A stretch of 64,000 nt of DNA from Hymenobacter nivis. GTDB lineage: Bacteria > Bacteroidota > Bacteroidia > Cytophagales > Hymenobacteraceae. The stretch is taken from the NCBI RefSeq assembly GCF_006439025.1, contig NZ_RCYZ01000002.1:186753-250752 (forward strand). Reading direction: 5' to 3'. Under the pieces are notes generated by a model. The model did no database searches and was not told where the DNA came from. It saw only the letters and a list, made by a program, of their open reading frames with translations. Positions 8,196 through 16,742 of this stretch are shown in pieces (the first letter of the stretch is position 1; each line of letters starts with the position of its first letter). A program made the translations under genes and the position numbers.

Positions 8196-9737
8196 TTACG
8201 CCAGCTTCGGCAGCGAATCCTTTGTGAGCACGTTCACCAGGCCATCTTCGCTCACGACCACGGCCAGGCAGGGGTAGCGCGAGCTTTCGACGTAGCGCAG
8301 GGCCGAGTTGTAGCGGGCCCCGCGGCTGCCGTCGCCGCGGCCGCTGGCGGTGCCGTCCAAAATTACGCCAATGGAGTAGCAGTAGCCCTCGGGGTCGAGC
8401 AGCACGGCCCCGTCGATGGCCGTGACGAGGCGCGTGATGAGCGGGGTGAGCGGCACGGGCTCGATGAGGGTGCACTGGAGCTTGAGGCGGTCGGCCTCGG
8501 CCAGGGCTTCGGTGGTGATGACGAGCAGCGTGCCGTGCTTCTGGCGGCTGGCCTCCAGCACCACGTCCCACAGCTTGTCCACTTTGGGCGCGTCGCTCAG
8601 GCCGAAGGTGCGCTTAAGGTCGCGCCGGAAGCTGGCGCGGCTGAGGCGGGCGCGCGGCAGGCCGGGCAGGCCGTAGTGGGCGCGCAGCAGCAAGTGGGTG
8701 CCGTGCTGCAGCTCCCAGGCGTAGTGGGTGATGAAGTTGACGGCGAACAGGTCTTCGCGGGCCGCGTCGTAGTGGCCCACTTGGCGGCCCAGGGCGTACA
8801 CGTTTTCGCCGTCGGCGAGCAGGTGCACGTCGGGGGTGGTCATTTCCAGCAGCTTGCGCACGGCCCGGTAGTCGGTGAGCGGGGTGGGGCACGTGAGGGC
8901 GAACACCTCCTCCAGGTTGGGGTGGTGGCGGCGGGCCAGCAGCAGCCGGCCCACGCCCTCGGCGCCTTCGTAGCGCAGGCTCGAAATGGTGTTGCAGGTG
9001 ACGAACAGTTGGGCCACGGCGGGGTCGAGGCCCAGGGCCTGGGCCGGCGTGTCGAGGAAGGAGCGGCCGGCGGCGCGCAGCAGCTCCTCGGCCTCGCGGG
9101 GGCGGCTCATCACGCCCGCGCCGGGCTCAGGCTCGCTAAGGTTCTTCACTGCCTCTTCGTTGAAGCGGTACATCACGGCCATGGCCAGCGATGTGGCCAG
9201 GGGCTTGCCGTCGGTGTAATAACGGTCGGGCAGCAGGGTGGGATGGGCCCGCAGAGCCTTGCGCTGGACCCGCAGGATCGTCAGAATAAAGCAGTCGTTG
9301 ACCAAAATCGGCCAGCCCGCGAAGTGCACGTAGTGCGTATCGACGTCCAGCGCGTTGAGTACGTCCTGCACGGCCCAGCGCAGGCCCCGGCCTTCTTGCC
9401 GCCGGCGCAAAATGGCGGGCGAGAGGTCGTCGCGGTCATTGTAGGTCCACGGGCTGGAGTACTGAATGTCCTGGCCCCGGGCCACCACGCCGGCGAAGGG
9501 TTCGGCGGGCAAGGCATCGGCCCCGGCTTCCAGGAAGCGCACGGGCAAGTCCGTGTCGGTGGGCATGGCCAGCAGCTGCACCAAGGGGTTCAAGTCGTCG
9601 TCGAGCAGCCCAAACAGCTCGTCGGCCAGGGCCTGGATCGTGCGCCGGAAGCGGGCCTGGTAGGGCCACACCGGCGCCGCATCGGCGGGAATTAGCAGGG
9701 CGTCGGGCAGCAGGGTGTCGGTCTGGACGGTGTACAT
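8196..9737 (-). CDS. DAC (DisA_N)-domain protein, probable DACNV-type sensor / c-di-AMP synthase-like
   Basis: The C-terminal ~120 residues match the diadenylate cyclase (DisA_N) fold: IDGAVLLDPEGYCYSIGVIL (Asp of DGA near residue 442), GDGSRGARYNSALRYVESS (about 468-487) and LAVVVSEDGLVNVL. Active DAC enzymes join two ATP into c-di-AMP using DGA and RHR motifs; here RHR is RYN, so activity is uncertain. The ~420 residues before it have no transmembrane helix and resemble the long sensor region called DACNV that precedes some DAC domains in Bacteroidota. The ATG at 9737 (MYTVQTD) is preferred to the upstream in-frame start at 9773. It is not in an obvious operon; the next gene is a minus-strand TonB-C protein 114 bases upstream. 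Confidence 0.8.
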   Translation of the reverse strand: MYTVQTDTLLPDALLIPADAAPVWPYQARFRRTIQALADELFGLLDDDLNPLVQLLAMPTDTDLPVRFLEAGADALPAEPFAGVVARGQDIQYSSPWTYNDRDDLSPAILRRRQEGRGLRWAVQDVLNALDVDTHYVHFAGWPILVNDCFILTILRVQRKALRAHPTLLPDRYYTDGKPLATSLAMAVMYRFNEEAVKNLSEPEPGAGVMSRPREAEELLRAAGRSFLDTPAQALGLDPAVAQLFVTCNTISSLRYEGAEGVGRLLLARRHHPNLEEVFALTCPTPLTDYRAVRKLLEMTTPDVHLLADGENVYALGRQVGHYDAAREDLFAVNFITHYAWELQHGTHLLLRAHYGLPGLPRARLSRASFRRDLKRTFGLSDAPKVDKLWDVVLEASRQKHGTLLVITTEALAEADRLKLQCTLIEPVPLTPLITRLVTAIDGAVLLDPEGYCYSIGVILDGTASGRGDGSRGARYNSALRYVESSRYPCLAVVVSEDGLVNVLTKDSLPKLA

Positions 9738-9851
9738 GGAACAGGGCAAAGGGAAGCGCAGGGGTAAGCACAACAGCGGGCGGGGCCAAAAAGTATGGCC
9801 CTGGGGGCCCGGCTAGGGCGCGGGGGGGACAGGCGCGTCGGTCCGGGGGGC

Positions 9852-10676
9852 CTACAGTTGGAACAAGACGGGCAGCACCAGCTTTTGCTTTAAGGGCTTG
9901 CCCTGGTAGGTGGCGGGTTCCCACTTTGGGGCCGTCCGGATCAGGCGCAGGGCCTCTTCGTCGAGGCCCGAGCCCATCTTTTTCAGCACCCGGGCATCCG
10001 TGAGGCTGCCGTCGGCCTGCACCACGAATTCGACCGGCACCTTGCCCTGGATTTTGCGCTGGCGGGCCAGCTTGGGGTACTGCTGGTTTTTCTCGATCCA
10101 GGCAAAAAAGGCATCGGTGCCGCCCACGGGGGTGGCGGGCTTATCGGGTGCCACCACAGCCGGCTGGTCGGGGTGGGCCGAGGCGGCGATGTCGGCGGCA
10201 TTGGGCGGCGGGGCGGGGGCCCCACCCTTGGCGGGCAGTTGCACGGTGGCGGCTGGCGGCGAGAGCACGAAGCTTACGGGCACGGTCACGCGCTGGCGCA
10301 CCACCTGGCCCCGGTTTTTGGCCGGCGTCCAGCGCGGGCCGCTCTTGATGAGGCGCAGGGCCTCGGCGTCGAGCAGCGGGGCCACGGGCTTGGCGACCTC
10401 CACGTGGCTCACCACGCCGGTTTTTTCCACCACGAAGCTGACCGGCACCGTGCCCTGCTGGCCCTGCTGCATGGCCGGGGCCGGGTAGCGCTGGTGGTCG
10501 GCCAAGAACTGGGCGTAGGCGGCCGTGCCGCCCAGTGGCACGGCCGGCTGGGCCACCGAGTCGAACACCTGGGTGCGGTCGGGCTTGGGGGCGGGGGGGC
10601 GCTTTTGGGCGTGGGCGGCGGGGCCGGTGGCCAGGCACAGGGCCCCGGCCAGGGCGGGGAGCAGAAGTTTGTTCAT
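9852..10676 (-). CDS. Periplasmic protein with two TonB C-terminal domains
   Basis: A 274-residue exported protein with signal peptide MNKLLLPALAGALCLATGPAAHAQ and two TonB C-terminal-like domains. The first (~50-135) has GTVPVSFVVEKTGVVSHVEV and LDAEALRLIKSGPRWTPA; the second (~180-274) has GKVPVEFVVQADGSLTDARV and LDEEALRLIRTAPKWEPA. A Pro/Ala linker joins them. True TonB needs an N-terminal membrane anchor to take energy from ExbBD; this protein has a cleavable signal instead, so it more likely binds receptor TonB boxes or other partners in the periplasm. Function beyond that is unknown. It is transcribed toward the DAC-domain gene. Confidence 0.85.
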   Translation of the reverse strand: MNKLLLPALAGALCLATGPAAHAQKRPPAPKPDRTQVFDSVAQPAVPLGGTAAYAQFLADHQRYPAPAMQQGQQGTVPVSFVVEKTGVVSHVEVAKPVAPLLDAEALRLIKSGPRWTPAKNRGQVVRQRVTVPVSFVLSPPAATVQLPAKGGAPAPPPNAADIAASAHPDQPAVVAPDKPATPVGGTDAFFAWIEKNQQYPKLARQRKIQGKVPVEFVVQADGSLTDARVLKKMGSGLDEEALRLIRTAPKWEPATYQGKPLKQKLVLPVLFQL

Positions 10677-10731
10677 GAAGGAAAGATGAATTTAAAAGGG
10701 GCGCGGCCGGCGCATCCCCTTCAAAATACGT

Positions 10732-10739
10732 TAATTTTG
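10732..10739 (+). promoter_or_regulatory. Probable -7 box of bestrophin gene
   Basis: TAATTTTG matches TAnnTTTG exactly and lies in an AT-rich island between the divergent TonB-C gene and the bestrophin gene. It would give a leader of about 140 bases. The corresponding -33 box is not clear. Confidence 0.45.
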
Positions 10740-10886
10740 GCTATTCCGTCGGCACTGTTTGGGCCGGCGGGCTTCTTTAACCGCCACTGCTGGCTACGGC
10801 CGGGGCCCCCAGCCGCGGCCAGCATTCGGCCGGGGGCCCCGGCGGCGGCGTATGACGGGGCTGCTCCTTTGTTCTTATTCCCATTC

Positions 10887-11843
10887 ATGTACATCCGTCC
10901 CAATCTTCGCCCGCAGCTCATCTGGCGCTTATCGCGCAAAAGCCTACTGTTTTTCTTTGCCTACAACGTACTGATCTGCTTTTTATACGGGCCCTTGAAT
11001 GTGCACGTGCTCGACATTCCGTGGCAGCCGGTGGCCTTGCTGGGTACGGCGGTGGCGTTCTACATCGGTTTCAAAAACAACGGCTCCTACGACCGTTTCT
11101 GGGAGGGGCGGCAGCTGTGGGGCAGCATCGTGAACACCTCGCGGGTGTGGGCGCTGCGGGTGTTTGACTTTGTGCAGTTCCCGGAGGGCTACCCCGACGG
11201 CGCCGAGGTGCACGCGCTGCACCGCCGCCTGGTGTACCGCCAGATTGCCTGGTGCAACGCCCTGCGCCTGCACCTGCGCCGCCAAACCAACGAGCTCTGG
11301 GACACGGAGGTAGCGCCCTTTCTGCTCGACCCCAGCGACTCGGCTGCCCGCTACGCCGCCAACCCGCCCACCCACCTGCTGCGCCACCAGAGCAAGGAGC
11401 TGCTCGACCTCAACCGCACGGGCCTGCTCACCGAGTTCCGCCAGGTGGCCATGATGCAAACCGTGCAGGATTTGTTCAATTTCCAGGGCGGCTGCGAGCG
11501 CATCAAAAACACGCCCTTTCCGCGGCAGTACGCCTACTTCAGCTCCGTGTTTGTGTGGCTGTTTGCGCTGCTGCTGCCCCTGGGCCTGGTGGAAGAGTTT
11601 GACAGCCGCCTGGCCCTGGGCCAGTACCACGTGTGGCTGATGGTGCCGTTTTCGGTGCTCGTGTCGTGGGTGTTCAACACCATCGAGATGGTGGGCCACA
11701 TCAGCGAAAACCCCTTCGACAACACTATTAACGACGTGCCGATGACGGCCATTTCCCGCAGCATCGAAATCGACCTGCGCGAGCTGCTCGGCGAAACCCA
11801 GCTGCCGCCCAAAATTGAGCCAGTGGAAGACGCGCTGTACTAA
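10887..11843 (+). CDS. Bestrophin-family anion channel
   Basis: Integral membrane protein of the bestrophin family (UPF0187), pentameric anion or cation channels in bacteria. Family hallmarks are visible: SLLFFFAYNVLICFLYGP (first membrane segment), YIGFKNNGSYDRFWEGRQLW (around residue 60-80), SRVWALRVFDF, the paired helices FVWLFALLLPLGLVEEF and LVSWVFNTIEMVG, and the C-terminal ENPFDNTINDVPMTAISRS signature. The 318-residue length is normal. The frame is open from 10173 but the start at ATG 10887 (MYIRPNLRPQ) is where family similarity begins; the upstream part is antisense to the TonB-C gene. It stands alone. Confidence 0.93.
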   Translation: MYIRPNLRPQLIWRLSRKSLLFFFAYNVLICFLYGPLNVHVLDIPWQPVALLGTAVAFYIGFKNNGSYDRFWEGRQLWGSIVNTSRVWALRVFDFVQFPEGYPDGAEVHALHRRLVYRQIAWCNALRLHLRRQTNELWDTEVAPFLLDPSDSAARYAANPPTHLLRHQSKELLDLNRTGLLTEFRQVAMMQTVQDLFNFQGGCERIKNTPFPRQYAYFSSVFVWLFALLLPLGLVEEFDSRLALGQYHVWLMVPFSVLVSWVFNTIEMVGHISENPFDNTINDVPMTAISRSIEIDLRELLGETQLPPKIEPVEDALY

Positions 11844-12015
11844 AGGCGCGCTGTGCTAAGGGCCAGCTCGCCGCCGGGGGCCCTGGCTCGCCAGAACGCC
11901 GGGCCGTGCGCCGTGGGGCCTCTTGCCTGCGCAACCAATCAATTACGGCCGCAGTAGAGAGGCTTCGCGGCGTGCGGCGTGGCGGCTTTTCGTGCCGCCG
12001 GGTTCCGTTCTTTGG

Positions 12016-12048
12016 GCACTTGCTGCTGCTTAAGCAACAAGTGCTTTT
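12016..12048 (+). terminator. Probable terminator between bestrophin and FUSC genes
   Basis: GCACTTG (12016-12022) pairs with CAAGTGC (12038-12044), with an inner TGCTTAAGCA palindrome, followed by TTTT. The 262-base gap around it holds no gene. Confidence 0.5.
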
Positions 12049-12105
12049 GACGTAACGGCTGGGGCCCGCGCCCCGCTTGCCCCGCTTTTCTTACTTCGCC
12101 GCCGA

Positions 12106-14238
12106 ATGCGCCTGCCTACCCGCCTGCACTACTTTTTTTTCGGGGCCGATTTTTCGGGTGGGCTGCGCACGGCGGTGGCCATTTTGCTGCCGGCGGCGCT
12201 GGGGGCCCAGTTTGGGCAGTTCGACCTGGGCCTGACGATGGCCACCGGCGCGGTGTGCGTGAGCGTGCCCGACACGCCGGGCCCCGCCGGCCACCGCCGC
12301 AACGGCCAGCTGGCGGCCCTGGCCCTCGTGTTTGCCGTGGCCCTTCTCACGGGCTACGTGGCCCCGGTGCGCTGGCTGCTGGGCCTGGAGGTGGCCGCGC
12401 TGAGCTTTGGGCTGAGCATGTTTCTTGTGTGGGGGGCCCGGGCCGGGGCCGTGGGCACGGGCGGGCTGCTGGCGCTGGTGCTCACGCTAGCCCACCCGGC
12501 GGCGCGGCCGGCGCTGGTGCTGCCCCACGCGCTGGCCCTGGCCGCGGGCGGGGCTTGGTACGGGCTGCTGGCGCTGGTGCTCAACTGGGTGGGGCCCTAC
12601 CGGGCGGCGCAGCAGGCGCTGGGCGAGAGCATCCACGCGCTGGCCGGCTACCTCGTGGCCAAGGCCGACTTTTACCGCACCCGCACCGACTTGGCCGACG
12701 ACTACCGGCGCCTGGTGGCCCGCCAGGTGGCCGTGAGCGACACCCAGGAGGCCGTGCGCGCCGTGCTCTTCCGCAGCCGGCAGGTGGTGAACGAATCCAC
12801 GAGCACGGGCCGGCGGCTGGTGCTCACCTTCATCGACGTGGTGGACTTGTACGAGCGGGCGACGGCCACCTTCCTCGACTACGGGGCCCTGCGGCGCGAC
12901 TTTGGGGCCAGCGGGGTCCTCGACGAGGTGGCCCGGCTGCTGCGCGCCCAGGCCGCCGCCCTCGACCGCCTGGGGGCCGCCATCCAGGCCAACCGCGCCC
13001 TGAGCGGCCCGCCGCCCGACTTCGCGCCCGCCCTCGAAGCCCTCAAAACCCACCTCGACGCGCTGGGGGCCCAGGACGGGGGGGGCAGCGTGTGGCCGCT
13101 CAAGAAAACGCTCGTCAACCTGCGCGACTTCAGCCGCCGCCTGGCCGACATGAGCCGCTACTTCGACGCCGCCGCGGGCCCCGGGGCAGCCCCCGCCGAG
13201 CCCGGCCGCGCTGCCCAGCACGTGCAGTTCATTGCCCGCGACGCCTGGAAGGCCGGGGCCTACTGGCAGAGCTTCACCCTGAAATCGGCCGTGTTCCGGC
13301 ACGCGCTGCGGGTGCTGGCGGCCAGCGTGGTGGCCTTCGGGGTGGCCGATCTGCTTTGGCACGGCGACCACAGCTACTGGATTTTGCTCACGGCCACGGT
13401 GCTGCTCAAGCCGGGCTTCAGCCTCACGCGGCAGCGCAACGGGCAGCGCATCGTGGGCACGCTGGGCGGCGGCCTGCTGGGCCTGGCCGTGCTGGCCGTG
13501 GTGAGCAGCAACGACGTGCGCTTTGCCGTGCTGGTGGTGTTCGCCATCGTGGCCTACTCGTTTCAGCGCCTGAGCTACGGGGTGTTCGTGGTGTTCCTCA
13601 CGGCCTACCTCATCATCATGTACGGGCTGCTGAAATTTGCGTACCTCGACGTGCTCCAGGAACGGGTAATCGATACGCTCATTGGCAGTGCCATTGCCTT
13701 TGGCAGCGGCTACTTCCTGTTTCCGCGCTGGGAGGCCGCCGGGCTGCCCGAGTTGATGGCCGCCGTGCTGCGCGCCAACCAGGACTACCTCCGCCAGGTG
13801 GCCGCCCGCCTGGCCGCCCCCGCCGGCCCCGCGCCCACCGCCTACCGCCTGGCCCGCAAAACCGCCTACGTGGCCACCGCCAACCTGGCCGCCGCCTTCC
13901 AGCGCATGCTCTCCGAGCCCAAGCGCACCCAGCGCCAGCCCGCCGCCGTTTATGAATTTGTGGTGCTCAACTACACCCTGGCGGCCAGCGCCGCCGCCCT
14001 GGCCGCCGCCGACCCGGGCCCCGAGTTCACGCCCGCCACCCGGCGCGCCTTGGTGGGGGCCCAGGGGGCCCTGGCCACCGCCCTGCGCCGCCTGGCCCCC
14101 GGGGCCCCCGAGCCCGAAGCCGCCCCGCCGCCCCCCGCCGCCCTGGCCCCCGACGACCCCACTTGGCGCGAGCAGCTGGCCTTCCTCCAAAAAGTGAGCG
14201 GCGACATCAGCAAAGCCGCCGAAGCCGTGGCGGAGTAG
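12106..14238 (+). CDS. FUSC-family (YccS-like) inner-membrane transporter
   Basis: A 710-residue member of the fusaric acid resistance / aromatic acid exporter superfamily with the YccS-like plan. Two sets of membrane helices (~15-165 and ~395-540) each precede a cytoplasmic part. The second set contains YWILLTATVLLKPGFSLTRQ and RIVGTLGGGLLGLAVL, the FUSC signature, and FGSGYFLFPRWE. The last ~170 residues are helical and Ala/Pro-rich. Likely exports small organic acids or drugs, substrate unknown. The start at ATG 12106 gives MRLPTRLHYFFFGADFSGGL, a plausible amphipathic beginning. Confidence 0.88.
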   Translation: MRLPTRLHYFFFGADFSGGLRTAVAILLPAALGAQFGQFDLGLTMATGAVCVSVPDTPGPAGHRRNGQLAALALVFAVALLTGYVAPVRWLLGLEVAALSFGLSMFLVWGARAGAVGTGGLLALVLTLAHPAARPALVLPHALALAAGGAWYGLLALVLNWVGPYRAAQQALGESIHALAGYLVAKADFYRTRTDLADDYRRLVARQVAVSDTQEAVRAVLFRSRQVVNESTSTGRRLVLTFIDVVDLYERATATFLDYGALRRDFGASGVLDEVARLLRAQAAALDRLGAAIQANRALSGPPPDFAPALEALKTHLDALGAQDGGGSVWPLKKTLVNLRDFSRRLADMSRYFDAAAGPGAAPAEPGRAAQHVQFIARDAWKAGAYWQSFTLKSAVFRHALRVLAASVVAFGVADLLWHGDHSYWILLTATVLLKPGFSLTRQRNGQRIVGTLGGGLLGLAVLAVVSSNDVRFAVLVVFAIVAYSFQRLSYGVFVVFLTAYLIIMYGLLKFAYLDVLQERVIDTLIGSAIAFGSGYFLFPRWEAAGLPELMAAVLRANQDYLRQVAARLAAPAGPAPTAYRLARKTAYVATANLAAAFQRMLSEPKRTQRQPAAVYEFVVLNYTLAASAAALAAADPGPEFTPATRRALVGAQGALATALRRLAPGAPEPEAAPPPPAALAPDDPTWREQLAFLQKVSGDISKAAEAVAE

Positions 14239-14324
14239 GGGCCCCGGGGCCATCTTTGAAGGCAGGCAGCGTTGATTTAAGTAGCAAATGCCGGGTTTGT
14301 TAATTACTCGATAAACGTAAAACG

Positions 14325-14459
14325 ATGAAGCTATTGGCCACATTGCGCTGCTGCCTTTCGTCACTTGTTGGTCTTTTCCAGACCACCACTGATAAGTACA
14401 GCAGCGCTGGGTGTGATACGGTGGCCTGGAACGTCTTATCCTTTGAAGGGGCTTACTAA
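14325..14459 (+). CDS. Possible small ORF (44 residues), doubtful
   Basis: An open frame from ATG 14325 to TAA 14459 encodes a 44-residue peptide with a short hydrophobic, Cys-containing start (MKLLATLRCCLSSLVGLF). It ends 14 bases before the VOC gene and lies in a less GC-rich stretch. No family was recognised; it may be chance, a leader peptide or a worn gene fragment. A CATCTTTG sequence near 14251 could be a promoter for it and the VOC gene. Confidence 0.2.
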   Translation: MKLLATLRCCLSSLVGLFQTTTDKYSSAGCDTVAWNVLSFEGAY

Positions 14460-14473
14460 AATAACCATCCTTT

Positions 14474-14839
14474 ATGATCCAATTCACCCGCTTCCACCAC
14501 TTGCTGCTGAGCGTGCCGGTGGGGGCCCTGGAAATGGCCCGCGCCTTTTACGGCGGGGTGCTGGGGCTGCCCGAGGCCCCGGGGCCCCACCCCAAGGCCA
14601 CCGTCTGGTACCTGGTGGGCGGCATCGAGCTGCACATCCAAGAAGACCCCGCGCCGCTGGGGCCCCGCTCGAAGCGCCACCCGGCCTTCGAGGTGGCCGA
14701 TGCGGCCGGGGCCCGGCGGGCGCTGGAAGCGCAGGGCGTGGCCATCGAGCCGGCTTCCGTGCTGCCCGACGGTCGGCAGCGCTTCTTCGTCCGCGACCCG
14801 TTCGACAACCGCTTGGAAATGTTGCAGCTGGCACCGTAG
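14474..14839 (+). CDS. VOC-family (glyoxalase-like) protein
   Basis: A 121-residue vicinal-oxygen-chelate protein. The two βαβββ modules can be traced: FHHLLLSVPVGALEMARAFY with GVLGLPEAP, then WYLVGGIELHIQ, HPAFEVADAAGARRALEAQG and a final RQRFFVRDPFDNRLEMLQ. Candidate metal ligands are His near residue 8-9, Glu in ELHIQ, His69 of RHPAF and Glu in NRLEML, the standard positions. Family members isomerise, degrade or sequester small molecules; the substrate here is unknown. It is followed 78 bases later by another small catabolic-type protein. Confidence 0.85.
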   Translation: MIQFTRFHHLLLSVPVGALEMARAFYGGVLGLPEAPGPHPKATVWYLVGGIELHIQEDPAPLGPRSKRHPAFEVADAAGARRALEAQGVAIEPASVLPDGRQRFFVRDPFDNRLEMLQLAP

Positions 14840-14917
14840 CGCCCGGCGCGGCCGCCGAGCGGGGCCTTAACTATTGGGGCCCCGCGCCTTTATTACCACA
14901 TCCTTTTTCCTTTTCGC

Positions 14918-15289
14918 ATGGCAACGCCCCACGACCTGATCCGCACCGCTTACGCCGGCTTCAACGCCCGCGACATTCCCGCCGTGCTGGCCACCTTCCA
15001 CCCGCAGGTGCGCTGGGCCAAGGCCTGGGAGGGCGACTACGCCACGGGCCCCGCCGAAGTGCGCGCCTACTGGCTGCGGCAGTGGGAGGAGCTGGACCCC
15101 AAGGTGACGCCCACCGGCATCCAAGCGCGTGCCGACGGCCGGTTTGAGGTAGCCGTGCACCAGGTAGTGCACGACAAGCAGGGCAAACTGCTATTTGAGG
15201 GCCCCGTGAAGCACCTCTACACCGTGCAAGACGGCTTGCTCCAGCAAATGGACATCGAGCCGGTGCTGCCCGGTACCGACCCATCCTAA
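14918..15289 (+). CDS. SnoaL-like / NTF2-fold protein
   Basis: A 123-residue protein with the cone-shaped NTF2/SnoaL fold pattern: an opening helix (HDLIRTAYAGFNARDIPAVL), FHPQVRWAKAWEG, a helix with VRAYWLRQWEELDPK, then strands FEVAVHQVVHDKQGKLLFEG and HLYTVQDGLLQQMDIEPV. Such proteins include polyketide cyclases, isomerases and many of unknown role. No catalytic residue can be assigned. It sits between the VOC gene and the MFS transporter in the same direction. Confidence 0.8.
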   Translation: MATPHDLIRTAYAGFNARDIPAVLATFHPQVRWAKAWEGDYATGPAEVRAYWLRQWEELDPKVTPTGIQARADGRFEVAVHQVVHDKQGKLLFEGPVKHLYTVQDGLLQQMDIEPVLPGTDPS

Positions 15290-15403
15290 CCCCCTGGTTA
15301 AAGGCACTATTGGCTAAGTGGTTGTGGCGCGTAGCGCGTGCGCGGCCCGCCGATAAGCTGGGCCTTAACCATTGCCGCCTGAAGCCGTTGTTAGCGCACG
15401 GCT

Positions 15404-16714
15404 ATGGCAAAAAATATGGTGCTTCGGGAGAGCGTGGGGCTGCGCTACTTCACGTTTTTCTACCTATACATAATGCAGGGCATCCCCTCGGGGTTTGCCC
15501 TGACGGCGGTGTATAACTACCTGGTGGGCAGCGGACTCACGGCCAAATCGGTGGGCACGTTCGCCGCCATCGTGGGCCTGCCCTGGACGTTCCAGTTCAT
15601 CTGGGGGCCCCTGATCGACAAGTTTCAATATTCCATTATTGGCCACCGCAAGCAGTGGGTGGTGCTCACGCAGCTGGTGGCCTGCCTGGCCTCGCTTTCG
15701 CTGCTGCTCGTGCGCAACCCCGTGGCCCAGCTGGGGCTGATGGGTGGGGTGTTTTTCGTGCACAGCGTGTTCGCCTCCATCCAAGATGCTAGTGTGGACG
15801 CCATTGCCATTTCGGTGGTGCCGCCCGCTGAGCGCGGCCGCGTGAACGCCTTCATGCGCGGCGGCTACCTGCTGGGCTGGGCCTTGGGGGGGGCGGTGCT
15901 GGCCTACGTGCTGCACCACGGCGGCTTCCGGCCGGCGGCACTGGTGCAGTCGGGCACGCTACTGGTGCTCACGGTGTTAACTTTTTTCATCAAGCTCGAC
16001 CGCGCCGACCGTCTGCTGCCCACCTTCGGCCAAGCTGGGCGCGCGGCCGCCCGGGCCCACGCCGCCGCCTTGAACGACGACGAGCAAAACCCTTCGCTGC
16101 GCTGGCTCTTTACCGAGCTGTGGCGGGCCGTGGTGGAGCGCTACAGCCTGCAGGCGTTCGGCATTATTTTCCTGGCTTACCTGGCCGCCTACCTGTTCGG
16201 CAACGCTTACAACTACCACCTCATCCACACCCTGCACTGGGCCGACGCCGACGTGTCCATCCTGCAAGGCAGCTGGGGCAGCGTGGCGGCGTTTGTACTA
16301 TTGCTGGGCGGCGGCGTGCTCGTGGACCGCCTCGGCACGGCCAAGCTGCAATACTGGGTGCTGGCCGGCTACGCCTTTTTCCTGCTCGTATTTGGGGCCC
16401 TGGCGCCATTCTGGCACCTGCGGGCCGTGGGCTTCACGGGCCTCGTGCTGATGAACGTGGCCGACCCGCTGCTGAGCGTGGCCGCCATGCCGGCCCTGAT
16501 GGCCTTCTGCCGCCCTAAAATTGAGGGCTCCCAATTCACCACCTACATGGCCCTCGTGAACCTGTGCGGCGTGGCCAGCAGCTACCTCAACGGCTGGCTG
16601 CTGGAAGTCACCACCGCGCCCGTCATCGGCCTGGCCTGCGGCGGGCTGATGCTGGTGCTGGTGGTGGCCCAGCGCCGGTTGCGGGTGCAGCCGCAGCTGG
16701 TGGCGCAAGGGTAA
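15404..16714 (+). CDS. MFS transporter, AmpG/PAT-like
   Basis: A 436-residue major-facilitator carrier with 12 predicted membrane segments. It resembles the AmpG/PAT branch (muropeptide and acetyl-CoA transporters): the first helix carries FFYLYIMQGIPSGFALTAVY, the 2-3 loop reads PWTFQFIWGPLIDKF, and helix 5 begins SIQDASVDAIAISVVP, the conserved DxxxD-like segment of that branch. A second PLL/ALMAFCRPKIEGSQFTTYMA stretch marks the C-terminal half. If it is an AmpG homologue it would import cell-wall fragments; that role is inferred. Start ATG 15404; no operon partner is certain. Confidence 0.85.
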   Translation: MAKNMVLRESVGLRYFTFFYLYIMQGIPSGFALTAVYNYLVGSGLTAKSVGTFAAIVGLPWTFQFIWGPLIDKFQYSIIGHRKQWVVLTQLVACLASLSLLLVRNPVAQLGLMGGVFFVHSVFASIQDASVDAIAISVVPPAERGRVNAFMRGGYLLGWALGGAVLAYVLHHGGFRPAALVQSGTLLVLTVLTFFIKLDRADRLLPTFGQAGRAAARAHAAALNDDEQNPSLRWLFTELWRAVVERYSLQAFGIIFLAYLAAYLFGNAYNYHLIHTLHWADADVSILQGSWGSVAAFVLLLGGGVLVDRLGTAKLQYWVLAGYAFFLLVFGALAPFWHLRAVGFTGLVLMNVADPLLSVAAMPALMAFCRPKIEGSQFTTYMALVNLCGVASSYLNGWLLEVTTAPVIGLACGGLMLVLVVAQRRLRVQPQLVAQG

Positions 16715-16742
16715 GGCCCCAACTTATTTTATGGGCGGCACT

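Noticed and set aside
8535-9695. Rightward open frame opposite the DAC-domain gene
   Set aside because: Antisense shadow; composition biased and no start context or promoter.
12487-14487. Leftward open frame of 666 codons opposite the FUSC gene
   Set aside because: Antisense to a well-supported transporter; Gly/His/Gln/Val-rich with no recognisable motif.
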